Source: Turritopsis dohrnii (Eukaryota > Cnidaria > Hydrozoa > Anthoathecata > Oceaniidae). From it: a stretch of 64,000 nt of DNA. Location of the stretch: NCBI GenBank assembly GCA_027922465.2, contig BQMF02000010.1:1240001-1304000 (forward strand), written 5' to 3'. This document shows, piece after piece, positions 1 to 11,790 of the stretch. The notes under the pieces are model-generated. The model had not been told where the DNA came from. It did no database searches and worked only from the letters and a program-made list of their open reading frames with translations. Position 1 is the first letter of the stretch; each line of letters starts with the position of its first letter. The position numbers and the translations under genes are program-made.

Positions 1-1395
1 CACTTGGGTAACTGTTGCTAGCTTTGATTATGAATCCTGTTGGATGCATCAACGATTTTTCGTTTGTTGGTAAAGCGGAGAATCTGACACTGGTGAAACT
101 CCATTGACCAGTTTGATTCCCATTCGACGAGGTTGTCAAGGTCTTCTTGTAGAGATTCTGCATCATGAGTAGATTTGATGTTCCGGTAGACATATGCATC
201 ATCAGCAATCATCATCAGATCTTTGAAAATGACTTGAAAATGTCGTTGATATAGACTAAAAACAGCAATGGACCCAATACAGTACCTTGAGGGGGCACCG
301 GATGTGACTGCACTATGCTTTGAGAACGTTCCTCGCACTACCACACATTGAGTACGGTTTTGTAAGGAGTCAGCAATCCAATTGTGTATTTGTCCTCTGA
401 TTCCGTAGTGGTTGAGTTTCAGCAGTAATTTTCGGTGGCAAACTTTGTCAAAAGCTTTGCTGAAATCTAGCAGAATAGAGTCTGCTTGTTGACCTTTAGC
501 TAAGTCGTTCACTGTTTGAAGGAGTTGGGTCTTACAAGAACGAAATTTTCGGAAGCCATGTTGGTTATCAGATAGAATTTTCTAATATAAAAATGTTTCA
601 TTATGTGGCTGTGGATGATGTGTTCCATTATTTTACACGTAACTGAAGGCTGACATGTGTATAGTTCTCAGCTTTTGAACGATTCTTGTTTCCTCCTTTA
701 AATAGCGGTGTCACGATGGCGTGCTTCCATTCGTCAGGAATTTTTCTTTGCTTTAAAGATGCTGTGAAAAGCAGTACTAAACCATCTGCGATTTCGTCCG
801 CACACTCTTTCAACAAACGTGCCGATACACTATCAGGCCCACTAGCTATGAATGGGTCAAGTCCTTGCAGTAGCTTAAGTATTCAAGGATTGATAAATAT
901 TATATCTCCAATTCGGGAACCTGTCAGGCCTGGAACTTCAGGGCTTTGTTCCATCATCCTTTGAAAACACGCTGGTGAATAGACCTTTCCCGAATTTCTG
1001 TTTAAACACCGTGTTATAGCCTAGCCACTAAGTTTCACCTTTTTTTCAAACTCTTAATTACTTCTAATTATTCCACTGGGGAACTGAAAGAACGAGTAAC
1101 TATTACTTACTGAAAACATTATGACATTAGAAAAACAATGAAAAACATAGAAACGAGGCTAAACTTGATAACTAAGCATTAACTCTGCATTTAAACAGAA
1201 ATTCGGGAAAGGTGTATTGGCTGTTTAGTATCTCGGCAAGTTTCTCATCACTTGTATGTAGATTGTTGTTATTGTCTACTAGTGGTGAAACTCCACAAAT
1301 GTCTTGCTTTTTGAATTTAATAAATGAGTAAAACTTTTTATTGCTTTCATCACCGTTTTCAATAACATTAGTTTGAATGAACGTGTTGTAGCCCA
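1..1395 (-). pseudogene. Decayed non-LTR retrotransposon (LINE) reverse transcriptase fragment
   Basis: Minus-strand reading gives degraded pieces of one LINE ORF. At 1172-1426 there is linker sequence containing KKQDICGVSPLVDNN. At 628-816 are the RT fingers, with IPDEWKHAIVTPLFKGG. At 18-512 is the palm, with LLDFSKAFDKVCHRKLLLKL and then IADDAYVYR. The element is broken by frameshifts: the SGAP stretch, where GVPQGTVLGPLLF is expected, goes out of frame, and positions 513-627 read only in another frame. A 235-bp MITE (981-1215) also splits it. The 3' end lies left of the window. The 5' side stops near 1394, where CAGCGGGCACAAG looks like the end of another transposon. The family is CR1/Jockey-like by its motifs. 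No functional protein is possible. Confidence 0.8.
981..1215. mobile_element. 235-bp MITE with AT target duplication, inserted in the LINE
   Basis: Inverted ends read AGACCTTTCCCGAATTTCTG (left) and, reverse-complemented, ACACCTTTCCCGAATTTCTG (right). Dinucleotide AT sits at 979-980 and 1216-1217. Removing the element restores the LINE reading LNSQFTSVF across the junction, which confirms the boundaries. There is no coding capacity. The TIR start and 2-bp duplication match the MITE at 30936-31169 and resemble the two ISL2EU-like elements in this window, so it is probably a nonautonomous relative. Confidence 0.85.
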
Positions 1396-3139
1396 GCGGG
1401 CACAAGGCGTCTTTGAAACGTCTCATTTTAATCGTAAAATGGTCGTTTGCTTTTCAGATCATTTTGCGACGTTGTAGGGACGTCTGATAACAGGACGTCG
1501 CAATTGGGATCCCTTTACGATCAAATTGCGACCTAATAAAAATTTTCAAATTTCGTTCTGCAGTCATCAAACAGCATATGACAAGTAACACTAGCATGCT
1601 TATATAAGTATGCTTATATAAGAGATTTACGTCGAATATTCAAAGCAGTGAAGGTGGAAAATGATCTTTCCATTATTTTTCAAAATGGAGGAAGTTTTTT
1701 TCGAGAGATGTACATCGCGAAGTATTGTTCTGTAAAGGGTACTAAAGCTACAATTGCTTAAAGATAGTAGTAAAAGGAATGGAGAAGAAATAACAGTATT
1801 TTCTTTTTCCTCCATCCTCTCTCAAGTCTCCTCAGATACACAGTTTGTGAGCATAAATGCACAACGTTCAGAAGCTTTGATCTGAATTTAAATTTTCAAA
1901 AGTATTAACCATGTTCAACTTACAATGTTATCGTAAAGGATAGGAGGTATATTCCCAGTTTCCCAATTTGAATTTCATAAACAAACCTCAGAGCATTGAG
2001 AGCAGCATTCCCGGGGGAAAATGTCTACTTGACTCTAAATGCAACCACTTTGGCCTGCCCGTTACCGTATAGATCGACAATTTTGCCTTAAAGCTATACA
2101 CTGAACAATTTTGGACTTGATCAATCATATAAATATCTACATCACAATTTGCGAAAATTAAAGGCAAGCGAGAAAATTTTGATTTTTGGTATGCACTGTA
2201 AGAAATTTCAGCGATTGACGACAGCCGAACGCATCTCTCTGTTAGTATTTTGATGACAATATTTGATCTTGCCAAATGAGCTCCGTTCCGCTAAAAAGCT
2301 ACACTCCGCAATAAAATAGCTTAGCACATCTCAAAATATATTTCTCGAAGAACAACTTCTTCTTAAAACGTTTGAAACACAAGCTCAGTTGTGACTATGT
2401 TTTGTGGTCCAGCTACTTCATCACTATATCTTTCGTCAGGGATAGCACACACTCACATTTTCGTCTTGGAAATCTTCCACTAAAATATCGTCGGGACTTC
2501 TGTCTTAAATTCGTCGAATTCGTTAAACTCATCCAGGAGCTCTATCGCCATTTCTTCCTCTGAGTCAATTTTAAAATCACAAGTTCCGTGGTCTTGCTGT
2601 TCTTGTAGATTTTTTCCATCAAAATATCTGCTGTTTTGATGTTTTAGGAGGCACAAAACCTGATATCACACGAATCATCATGTATTGAAAATTCAGTAGC
2701 ATCCCCAATATACTTAGGTTGTTGTGATTCAAGCCTTTGAATTCTTCTTCCACAGCTACTACAGAGGTACTGAGGGTACACATTTGGTTCTTCATGTTCA
2801 ACTACTACACCAAAAACACTCCTTCATGGTTCTAGAATATGTAACACACGATTTTGGGTAACAGTAGCTTTTTTCTACATAACCGACAAATATTTTTCAT
2901 AATGTTCACATGTACAGCCATGGAGGAGTTGACAATATGTAGCTATTAAAATAGCTGGATTTTTTTCTTTTTTAATAATTCTCGATTGTATGCTTCAGAA
3001 AAAAATATGCATTTACGACATACCAAGTTGTCTGTGGCTAGCAACCACACTATGTTCAAAAGTCAAAGAATTTAACCAAGCAAGAAATAGTGAAGTGAAT
3101 TTATAAGGAAGAAACACTGAGGCCAAACAATTTGAATCG
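1396..3139. other. No recognisable gene; possible transposon end at its left edge
   Basis: The left edge starts with CAGCGGGCACAAG followed by repeated GACGTC-like words (1400-1530), which resembles a DNA-transposon terminus. No matching right end was found. The remaining open frames are short, have biased composition and lack motifs. There is nothing else I can support. Confidence 0.4.
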
Positions 3140-4982
3140 AGGTATAAACCAACCAACTTGTTTCAAATAGCACTTCAGCTGGTTTTTCAATCAAAAAGCA
3201 GCAGGTTTAGACGATTTACCACCTGGCATGTTGAAGGACTGTTCCAAGAACATTTCAGAACCATTATGTTATATCATAAATCTTTCCATAACATCATCTA
3301 CAGTACCAAACACTTGGAAAAACGCCAAAATAATGCCTATTCATAAATCAGGGGCGAAGAACGATCCTGGAAACTATCGACCAATCTCAGTGCTTCCGAC
3401 TTTATCAAAAATTTTAGAGAAAGCAGTAAATTCTCAACTAGCAGAGTATCTCGAAAACAACAATCTTCTAAATAAACAGCAGTTTGGTTATCGTGCTAAA
3501 AGATCCACTAAACTTGCCTCTGCCCTGTTCTGCGATGACGTCAGAAGATCTATAAACGAAGGAAAATTAGTAGGAGCAGTATACATAGATCTTACAAAAG
3601 CATTCGGTACTATCGGTCACAATGTTCTCCTGAATAAACTTCCAGCCTATGGTATAAAAGGCCCAGAGTTGAACTGGTTTACTGATTATTTATTTCAACG
3701 AAATCAGCTGGTCAGTATTGGTAACACTAACTCAACATCGAATGCTATTTTCTCTGGTGTATCTCAAGGTTCGATCTTAGGACCGTTGCTTTTCATCATT
3801 TTCTTCAATGATTTCGGATCAAAATGAAGAACTCGAAGCTTATTATGTATGCAGATGACACGGTCATTTATTGTGCACACAAAGAGAAAGCTGTCATCGA
3901 AAGTCTGTTAGATGAGGACTTGATAAAAATTAGTAATTACTTTGATGACAACGAGTTGGTCATCAACTTGAAAAAAGGGAAAACAGAGTCGATGCTCTTC
4001 GGAACACCGCAACGATTGGGAAAAACTGATAAGGCATTGAAAGTATATTACCGTCAAAAGTTGATAAACTTCGTGGAAGAGTATAAGTATCTTGGAAACA
4101 TTGTTGATAACAACTTAACCTTTAGCAGCAGCTTCAGCAGAAGTTACAAGAAAGCCACCAGCCTTATCAAATTACTTGCGAAGACTCGAAAGTACCTGAC
4201 AACTGCTGCATCGTGCAACATATATGCGTCAATGATTGTGCCAGTATTAACGTATAGAAGCATCGTAAAACTCCATATGAGCAATACACAATCGAATCAA
4301 ATATCATCGATAGAGAATCGTGCGAAGCTCATTATTGGAACTGAGAAACTTCCAAAGATTGAAAGTATGGTTAAACGAGAATCATGTGCGATTGCTAGAA
4401 GGTGCTTGGATAATACCACATGTGAAAATTTCAACGGTTATTTTGAACTCAGTAACCACACTATGAACACCAGAAACAGAGGCTACATGGTAAAATTGCC
4501 ACGAGTAAAACTATCTGTGGCGAAGCAATCATTTTATTACGATGGAGGAAAATTATACAACGACCTTCCTATATATTTGAGAAAAGAAGAAGATTTTAAA
4601 AAATTTAAGCTTGGTCTGAAAGAATATTTTTGTTGAGATTTTTGTTTTATCAACCTTCTCTAGTTGATGCCACATGCTAGTCACGACGCCTTATCGTATC
4701 TTTGTGCTCAACTTGTGTTACTACTAACCAGACGCTATTACCTCTTTGTTATATGTCAGCCTACTATTCTTGAATTCATGCAATATTTTAACATTTACTT
4801 TTTGGTGTCTTTTTATCCATGTATATATATGAGATTTTTTATTTATTCAACATTATATTTTTAGGGTCAGAACAGGATAAACATTGATAACAGCGTTTTT
4901 ACGAGTGTAAATTTGTATATATGCTGACGTTTTTATCCTGTATAAAGATTCGTAAATAATAATAATAATAATAATAATAATT
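3140..4982 (+). pseudogene. 5'-truncated CR1/L2-like LINE, reverse transcriptase part
   Basis: Coding runs from KAAGLDDLPPGMLKDC through the RT domain (IMPIHKSGAKNDPGNYRPIS, YIDLTKAFGTIGH, GVSQGSILGPLLF) to a thumb/C-terminal region ending at 4636. Two frames (3228-3827 and 3824-4636) join just before YADDTVIYCAH, so one small indel near 3820 splits the enzyme. The conserved second Asp of the AFD box is Gly (AFGTI). The 3' UTR carries TTATCCTGTATAAAGATTCG followed by an (AAT)n tail at about 4957-4982, the usual 3' signature of microsatellite-tailed LINEs. The 59-62.9 kb LINE has a very similar protein and the same 3' UTR words, so both belong to one family. The start is a 5' truncation, not a true start codon. 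Confidence 0.85.
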
Positions 4983-5632
4983 ATGCCTGTAGTGGTTCCA
5001 TATCCTAACGATTTCAAGCACAGATGTCAACTTTATAGTCATTTATTCATAACATCAATTCTATACGCTATCTGTTAGTAACAATGCACGTTGGGTTTTT
5101 TATATGGAATCACCTTATAAAAAGCTTGAGCTTGGAAAAAGGGTTATAAAATAAGGAACGTTTGAGAAGCTGATCAGGCTGAAATTGAAGGAAAGTAATT
5201 ACATAATTCAAGAAACAGTCAAAATAAAAACTAATAGCACACATACTTAAAAAAAGAAACAATCAACTTTAACATAGCAGCGTTATCAATGAGATACACC
5301 AACATACAAAATTGAGAAAAAAAAACATAGTAAGTAACTCATTATGGAATACAATGTAAGTAATGTGAGTCATAAATGTCCAAGAACGCCTTGAAAAGCT
5401 CTAGTTCTGCAAATGACACAGCAGCCCAACTGATTCAGCGACACCATTCAAAACACCAAAAATATGTAAGACATCGAAAAAAGGAACAATTAACAGCGCA
5501 GTTTAGCACGTAACAAAGCTTTTGTCACACCCACTGCACTGATATCCAGCTTTTGTTCACCATCATCACATAATGAAAGTTCGAAATTTCTATAAGGACA
5601 AGCAAACACATTAAGTTGCAAATTGAAAGTTC
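4983..5632. other. Intergenic, downstream of the P450 gene
   Basis: No coding region or repeat boundary seen. It may hold the P450 3' UTR or an unrecognised last exon. Confidence 0.4.
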
Positions 5633-7891
5633 TTAGTTAGAAATCTTTGGCAATAAAATAAATTTTCCAAACCTCAGCAGATGGACCAAGCACATTTTCA
5701 TTTCAAGCATGGACATTCTTCGACCCGGACATTCACGTGGTCCTTTCCCAAAGACCTGATAGGCATATGATGTTTTCGCACCTAAGCCGTGGCCCCACCT
5801 GGAAAACAGATGCAATAGCAACTGAGTGTGGCCAGCCACGTAAAACATTGGTAAATAAATAAAATAAATAAAACCTTAATCACAGTTCAAAATCAGATAA
5901 CACCAACAAACCACGACAGATAAAAGAAATTATATTCGAGCTTACCGTAATGGATTAAATTTCTCAGGGTCTTCAAAATTATCAGGGTGATGTTGTAATG
6001 CATATATTGGAATGATAATTAGCATCCCTAAAAAAAAGGTCACGTGTATTAGGACGATGTTTTAGTTTATTTCTAATGGTGTACTTTGACCACGTGACAT
6101 TTTAAGAAAAACCAATAATACTTGATTACTATCCTCTGAAGAAATTGAGTGCTCAAGTAACTATTTTATGGGAATAAAACTTACTGTTCCTTTAGAAATG
6201 ACGCGATTATCATTTTAGTGGATGTGTAACCTCACCTTTTTTGAAGAAAATGTCATTGAGGTAGCAATCTTTTGTAACGACTCGATCGTTTATTGCATCT
6301 GGAGGATTTAAGCGCAAACTTTCAAGTACACACATCTCCAACAAAACCAGTTCTTTTAAATGTTCGTAATTAAGCTCCTCGTTATCTCCACTGATAATCG
6401 ACTGCATTTCTTCATACACCTTAGCTTGCCAATCTATATTATCGGCCAAATGATAGAGACAAGCTGTTAAGCCAGCTGCGACCGTTCCCATACCAGCCAG
6501 GATCATCACAAATGCTGTTCCAATAATTTCTACTCTGCCGAAACCGGACTGGTCAACGCTGTTCTCCACGTTAGATTTGTAAGCTTTGGCCATTAATGCC
6601 ATAAAATCGTTCCTTTGGATAATTTCATGTTCACGAGAATACAAAACTTTGTCACATATTCCAGAGAAGAAATCAAGGCAGGATGGCGGTGTTATATTAA
6701 TGCCTAGCTTAGTTATTCGGGTCAGTAATGAAGGATAAAGCATCCCTATCAGGAACAACAATTCTAGTGATTCATTCATAGTCTTTCCATTTACGTTGAA
6801 GTGATTATTTGGATCTTTCTGTGAGTTTGTTGAAATACCAAACATGGTGGATAGAAGAGCATCCATCGAAAAATTCTGTATGGGAAGTACGATGTCTACT
6901 TGCTCCTTTTCTTCAATTTCACTCTTGATGATTTCTACTAATTTTTCACAGCACCATTCAATGTCACCAAACATTTGCTTCAGTCTGCCAGTTGAAAATG
7001 CTGGTGTTGTTATCTTTCTTGCTCTTTTCCAATCCTCACCAAACAAAAATGACATGTTTCTATCTAGATATTTGTTTCCAGTCTCAAATGCAAGATGGTC
7101 CCCAAATGATTCAAAACTGGTTGTGGCCATTTCTTTAAGTAATTCTGCATCACCAACAACCATCATTGGAGTGCTCCCCGAAAACAATCCAAATACTTTG
7201 CCATATTTATCAATGTATTTTAACATGTCTGTTGTTAGGCCATGTTTTTTAAAAAAAACATAGTTAGTGCCAATAATGGGATACGGCTTTACATTCTTTA
7301 AACCTAACGATTCGAAATATCCAAAGTTTCTTGTCAAGTAAAAGTAAATTCCTAAAAGGTTCAAGAAATTTCCGTAGTAAAGTTAACACCACGATAATGC
7401 CCTCAGAGCACGAAGCAACATTTTCGCATGATAAATGTTTGTTAGTGCTTCTCAATTTCTCAATTTCTCAATTTCTCAATTTCGTTTATCACCATTATAA
7501 GTTCCGATTTGTATCAACAAAGTTTGGTTAAGGAATTATGAGGCTGATAATCTCTAAAATATTAAGGAAAACCAAGGCCCAGAGAAAAATTAAGGTTCCT
7601 TATAAAAAAAGAACGCGTAGCACTTGAAGTGTAGCTATTCATCAGAAGTTTGTTTGGATTTTTGGCTGTTATCCTGTATCATAATTTACAGCAAACGTGC
7701 CTATACCATTTTATAACATTCCCCATATTGCAACACTTTAATGAGGCAATATAATTTTGAAATCCTTTAGAGTTATCAAAAGGAAGTAAAGTAAATGATG
7801 ATAAAAAGTACATACCAACGACAATTGTAATGAAAATGATTTTCCAGTCATACAGATTTAGCAAACTGAAGCTCCAAATTTGATCGAACAT
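5633..7891 (-). CDS. Cytochrome P450, CYP3-clan-like, four exons
   Basis: Haem-thiolate monooxygenase, normally anchored in the ER and fed electrons by P450 reductase. My exon model is 7891-7816, 7351-6236, 6027-5946 and 5798-5633. All donors (GTATGT, GTGAGG, GTAAGC) and acceptors agree in phase, giving about 479 residues. Exon 1 encodes an N-terminal hydrophobic anchor (MFDQIW... KIIFITIVV). Exon 2 holds the proline-rich PYPIIG hinge, the C-helix WKRAR (~133-137), the I-helix AGMGT (~311-315) and ExxR as ESLR (~369-372). Exon 3 has DPEKFNPLR, the PERF-type box. Exon 4 has the haem loop FGKGPRECPG with Cys ~448. The FSTGRLKQMF region is typical of CYP3-clan proteins. Only ~31 residues follow the Cys, and the stretch between NPLR and the haem loop is short, so the C-terminus may be truncated or continue in an unseen exon. 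The substrate is unknown. Confidence 0.88.
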
Positions 7892-8595
7892 TGTCGAAGT
7901 TAAATAGACCTTAAAAAAATTTAATTGAAAAAAATTACGTAAAATCATAGATATTTTATCATGAGCCAAAAAGTAAATTCTGAAACTTTGGAAAAATTCT
8001 ACAAAGTCATATCTTTAAGGAAAACTGATCTGGTACAACAAGGAGGGAAACGAAAGTGAATGGAATGACATAAAAAATGTCTCAGCATATATTTTGTGTT
8101 GTCAGTCAAAAGATGCTAATTTGCATATAATATTTTTGCAGCTTAATGAGATATGAATATCTTTGCAAATTAATTATTCTTCAAAACTTTTGTTGAGGAT
8201 GACATTTTACAATCATCTTCGTACAATAACTATTCTTGTGTTTACATCGATTATTCCAAGATAACGTTTCTAAATATCTGTTTAAACACTGCCCTTAGCA
8301 TAACCACAACCTAACGCCGCTTCTCCGAATATGAATTATTACATGCTAATAGGTATACAGGATAGATTTTGAGAAGAGGAGGATAAACCTGAATCAAATA
8401 AATATCTCTGGTAACGATGCTAAATAACTGATTTAGAATATTATAGCAAAAATAAAACCTTATGATTGTTTTCAAAGGATGCAGTTCACTCATTGTTAAC
8501 CATTAACTCAATTTAAATTTCTTTTGAAATAGATAGGTTTCAAGACTACAATGGGACGATTTCAAAATGATAATGGTGCAGAATAGATGTTCTCA
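7892..8595. other. Upstream region of the P450 gene, no gene seen
   Basis: AT-rich with only short random frames. It probably contains the P450 promoter and 5' UTR, but I see no motif I would call. Confidence 0.35.
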
Positions 8596-8951
8596 GGGGG
8601 TGTTTATATGGAAGCGAGCTGGATCGGTTAAACGGGCTGGCTCGCTTAGCCGAGATCTCACTTACATCAAGAAATATATGTTTTTATTCGAATGTGTTTA
8701 TATGAAAACCGAGCCAGCCCGCCTAAGTGAGATCTCGGTTCAATTTGCCGAGATCTCGCCTCAGTGGGATGAAAATTTTCCATATAAACATCCACAACCG
8801 GGCTAATTTCATAGCATGCGCATACTATATGATAAACAAAAAAATACAAAGGTGAGCCAGCCCGCTTCCATATAAAGGCGAGATGAAATTGTCTCGGCTA
8901 AGTGAGCCAGCCCGGCTAACTGGGCCAGCTCACCTCCATCTAAACACTCCA
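8596..8951. mobile_element. Nested GC-richer MITE with terminal inverted repeats
   Basis: The left end, GTGTTTATATGGAAGCGAGC, pairs with a right end reading GGAGTGTTTAGATGGAGGTG when reverse-complemented. A possible 3-bp TCA duplication flanks it. Inside, 8695-8790 starts TGTTTATATGAAAA and ends TTTTCCATATAAACA, so a second smaller copy appears nested within the first. The interior is made of repeated GAGATCTCG and GAGCCAGCCCG words in both orientations. Non-coding. Confidence 0.65.
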
Positions 8952-10254
8952 TCAATCACTCGAACACTAAAGTATGTACTTGAGACCAGATTGAAGCTGA
9001 TTTGAGTCAACCCTATAAAAACAAAGAATAGTTAATTGTAACGACAGAAGTTTGAGTGAAGAGTTTTCAACTAAATTGTTGCGTGATCTCATAGCTAGTT
9101 TGTTGGACAACATTCTTGAAAGAAAGAAACACTAAAATAGCAATCTTCCGTTTTACTCATATCATCTACGATGGAATGACTTTTAGTAATTGTAGTTAAC
9201 CTCCCTAGTTAAATGTGCCAATTTGTTATTATATGAGCAAGCGTGTTTCACATGATCTAAAAATACCTATTTCATTAATTAGAAATAGTTTCAACGGTTG
9301 CGGTGACATTAGTTAATGTAACTTTCGGAGTAATCGAGGAAAGTCACGCATGCGGAGTTGATAGCTTGCTTGAATACAGTGTTCCCGCTCCCCAATTTCG
9401 CTCACAAGTCAATTCTTTTCGTACGGTTCAGACGACCCATTCCTAAATTATGGTAGATAACACGCAACTAAAGTGTCAGAATTTCATGCAAAAAGTTATT
9501 GAGAGATAGGATACACTTGTATATCAAAAGTTTTGGTGTGCTGGCTTGCTTTTACTCTTTGATTCTCTTAAATTGTAACAAAGGATTGCAAATATATGTC
9601 TCCAATAAGGCATGCTTTGGAGCTTGTCTTATGATAAGACCTATTAACTCGTGTAATAGAATTTTAAAATGTTTTCTGCCAAAAAAATTAAGAATTCCTT
9701 GTAAGCAAAAAATGTGTTATTGTTGAAAGCCTCTTTGAACTTTTCCGCAACAAGTCTTATTTATAACAAACAAGCTATCAATGAGATTCATAGTGTGACC
9801 ACAACCAATGACACTGAAACTGTTTGTGTTGCACCATGAAAAAGTATTAAATTTTCAATTAAACAATTTAGCCTTGGGATCTACAGCCAAGCTTTATTCA
9901 AGCCTTTCGAATTGCAAACAAAGTTTTAGTTACTATACCAAGCATGATTTTGATTTTGCTCTTTAAACACTTTGCTTACGTCTAATTGAGTCTCTTTTCT
10001 ATACTCAGTACTACTGTTCTACTTTTTCTATATCTTTACAATATCGTAATATTCACGTTTTATTTACACTTCTTAGCAAATATTATTGAAAACCAATGAC
10101 ATCATAAAAACGAAACTATAACAGACACGTTTATAAATAAATCCAAGATAACTCAATGTCATCACCCGTAACAAAACCCACAAAAAAATACTCCTCTGTC
10201 TTTATTTTCAGTCATTCCTATTCCTTCCTATTATGCCCAGCACGAATATCTGTC
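8952..10254. other. No gene recognised
   Basis: AT-rich. The longest frame here (9499-9726) shows no domain and no coding bias. No repeat boundary was found. Confidence 0.35.
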
Positions 10255-10400
10255 GACAATATACAGTGTGCTGTGTAGCTGTCATTGCTTTTGCAAATTG
10301 ATCTTATTGTTGAACAACATAATTGATCGTTAAGAAAATAATGAGATTTACTTATATTTACCTATTTTTTCGATTTTCTCTTCTATTTTTCTATTTTTCA
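10255..10400. repeat. Degenerate copy of the mariner-type MITE
   Basis: This stretch contains TATACAGTGTG near 10262, then the words AATTGATCGTTAAGAAA and TTTTTCGATTTTCTCTTCT. The same words occur in the same order inside the 14886-15410 element. The second end is lost. Confidence 0.5.
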
Positions 10401-10407
10401 GAAAAGA

Positions 10408-10411
10408 TACA

Positions 10412-10451
<40 letters not shown>

Positions 10452-10455
10452 TATA
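10408..10455. repeat. Poly(A) then (AT)n microsatellite
   Basis: A run of about 20 A residues is followed directly by (TA)n. Simple repeat. Confidence 0.95.
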
Positions 10456-10829
10456 CAAAACACCCATTGCCCTAATATTTTAAAAATGCATGATTTGTTA
10501 TTTAAACTTGGCATGTCCGAGATTTCTTCAGTAGAGAACGCCCTATCACAACTTAATTGAATAAAATTAAATTGTCAGATAAGTTAAGACCATGTTCTCC
10601 ATCGTACGGTTGTTTAAATTCTGTGTAAGAGCGAAATACTTTGCTAAATACTTCGGTTCATAAATCATGCAGCATTTCATTTCTGGCTTAGTTTCTAATC
10701 TGAATACTTATTACGTAATACACCAATTCGACACGATTTTTTCCGCGTTATTTTTTAGAGGTGTGGATCTAATTAGCTTGACTAGAAAACATAGCGACGA
10801 TCAAAAATAAGCCTTCCTAGCCCTGAAAG

Positions 10830-11790
10830 TTACTGGAAGAAAGCAAGAATTGGTTGTTCGTGTTTTTGCTGCTACTGAGAACAATGTTCAGCCTGTTATG
10901 TCTGCCACTGAAATTGAGAAGGAGTTTAAAATGGAATACCAACACAAGTTGAAGCTGGATGATATTACAGTTCCTAAGTCCTAATTCCCTTACTGATAAC
11001 TGGTTAAATGAACAAGATGGGATTAAGTTCTGCCCTATGATATTGTATCTAAATATATTTAACTTCTTGATGTTTTTTCCATCAGACCTTGGAAGCAAAG
11101 ACTTAAGTGATGACAAAAACTCAAAAGCTTATAGTTATTACAAATCTGGTTGGCTGCAGCCACTTTATTATCACCATGTATACATTACCAGTAAGTTCTG
11201 TATCTTGAAAGCTGACTGCAGAAAATCTATTCGTGATACATACCATAAATTATGGTTAGTAATTGAGAAGAAAACTGCGCATATACGTTCGTGTTATTGT
11301 TCATGTATGGCTGGCATGAGTGAGACTTGTAACCATGTCGCTGCAGCAATTTTTCGTATTGAAGCTGCGGTAAGACTTGGCTTAACAAATCCAGCGTGTA
11401 CCAGTTCAAAAAATGAATGGCTCCCCTGCCATAAAGAAGTTGCTCAAGTCAAAATGAAAGACATAACTTTAATAGAGAAGATTTCACACAGAGAGGTAAA
11501 AAGAAGCGTTCCCTTGTTTCTACTCCAAAGAAAGTTTTTAATCCTGTTGGAGATGCAAATAAGAAATTGTTATCTTTGTCAGACATTGCAAAGGCAATTG
11601 AAGATACTACACACAATGTCATGTTCAGATGGCTACTACAGATTCTTATTTTATGGTATGGACACCTCACGGTTATTTTATCGATCATATTGATTTTGAC
11701 AGCAAGATGTGGTACTTGGTTACACTTGAACTAGTTTCCTACTATCAACAACATTATTTAAAGCATATTTTTAACAACTAGAAATCCAAG
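10830..11790 (+). pseudogene. SAP-SWIM protein with deleted YqaJ exonuclease core (transposon partner gene)
   Basis: The reading starts with a SAP-like helix (LKVTGRKQELVVRVFAATE, about 10840-10897). A frameshift near 10980 leads into DLGSKDLSDDKNSKAYSYYK. A SWIM zinc finger follows, CYCSCMAGMSETCNHVAAA, of the CxC...CxH type. The frame then shifts near 11470 to KKKRSLVSTPKKVFNPVGD. After 11620 it jumps to TDSYFMVWTPHGYFIDHIDF, which matches the C-terminal part of a YqaJ protein (compare FIFYTNKGIVIDRIPF in element B). The catalytic YqaJ core between these pieces is missing, so an internal deletion has removed it. The family is thought to act as a lambda-exonuclease-like partner of the transposase; that role is inference. 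Confidence 0.75.

Noticed and set aside
1627..2801. Several 60-95-codon frames in the 1.6-2.8 kb spacer
   Set aside because: No motifs, unusual residue composition and no splice context; expected by chance in AT-rich DNA.
10959..11693. The 244-codon frame taken as a normal gene from its first Met
   Set aside because: The SAP domain upstream is in another frame and the YqaJ tail downstream is in yet another, so this is the middle of a broken gene.
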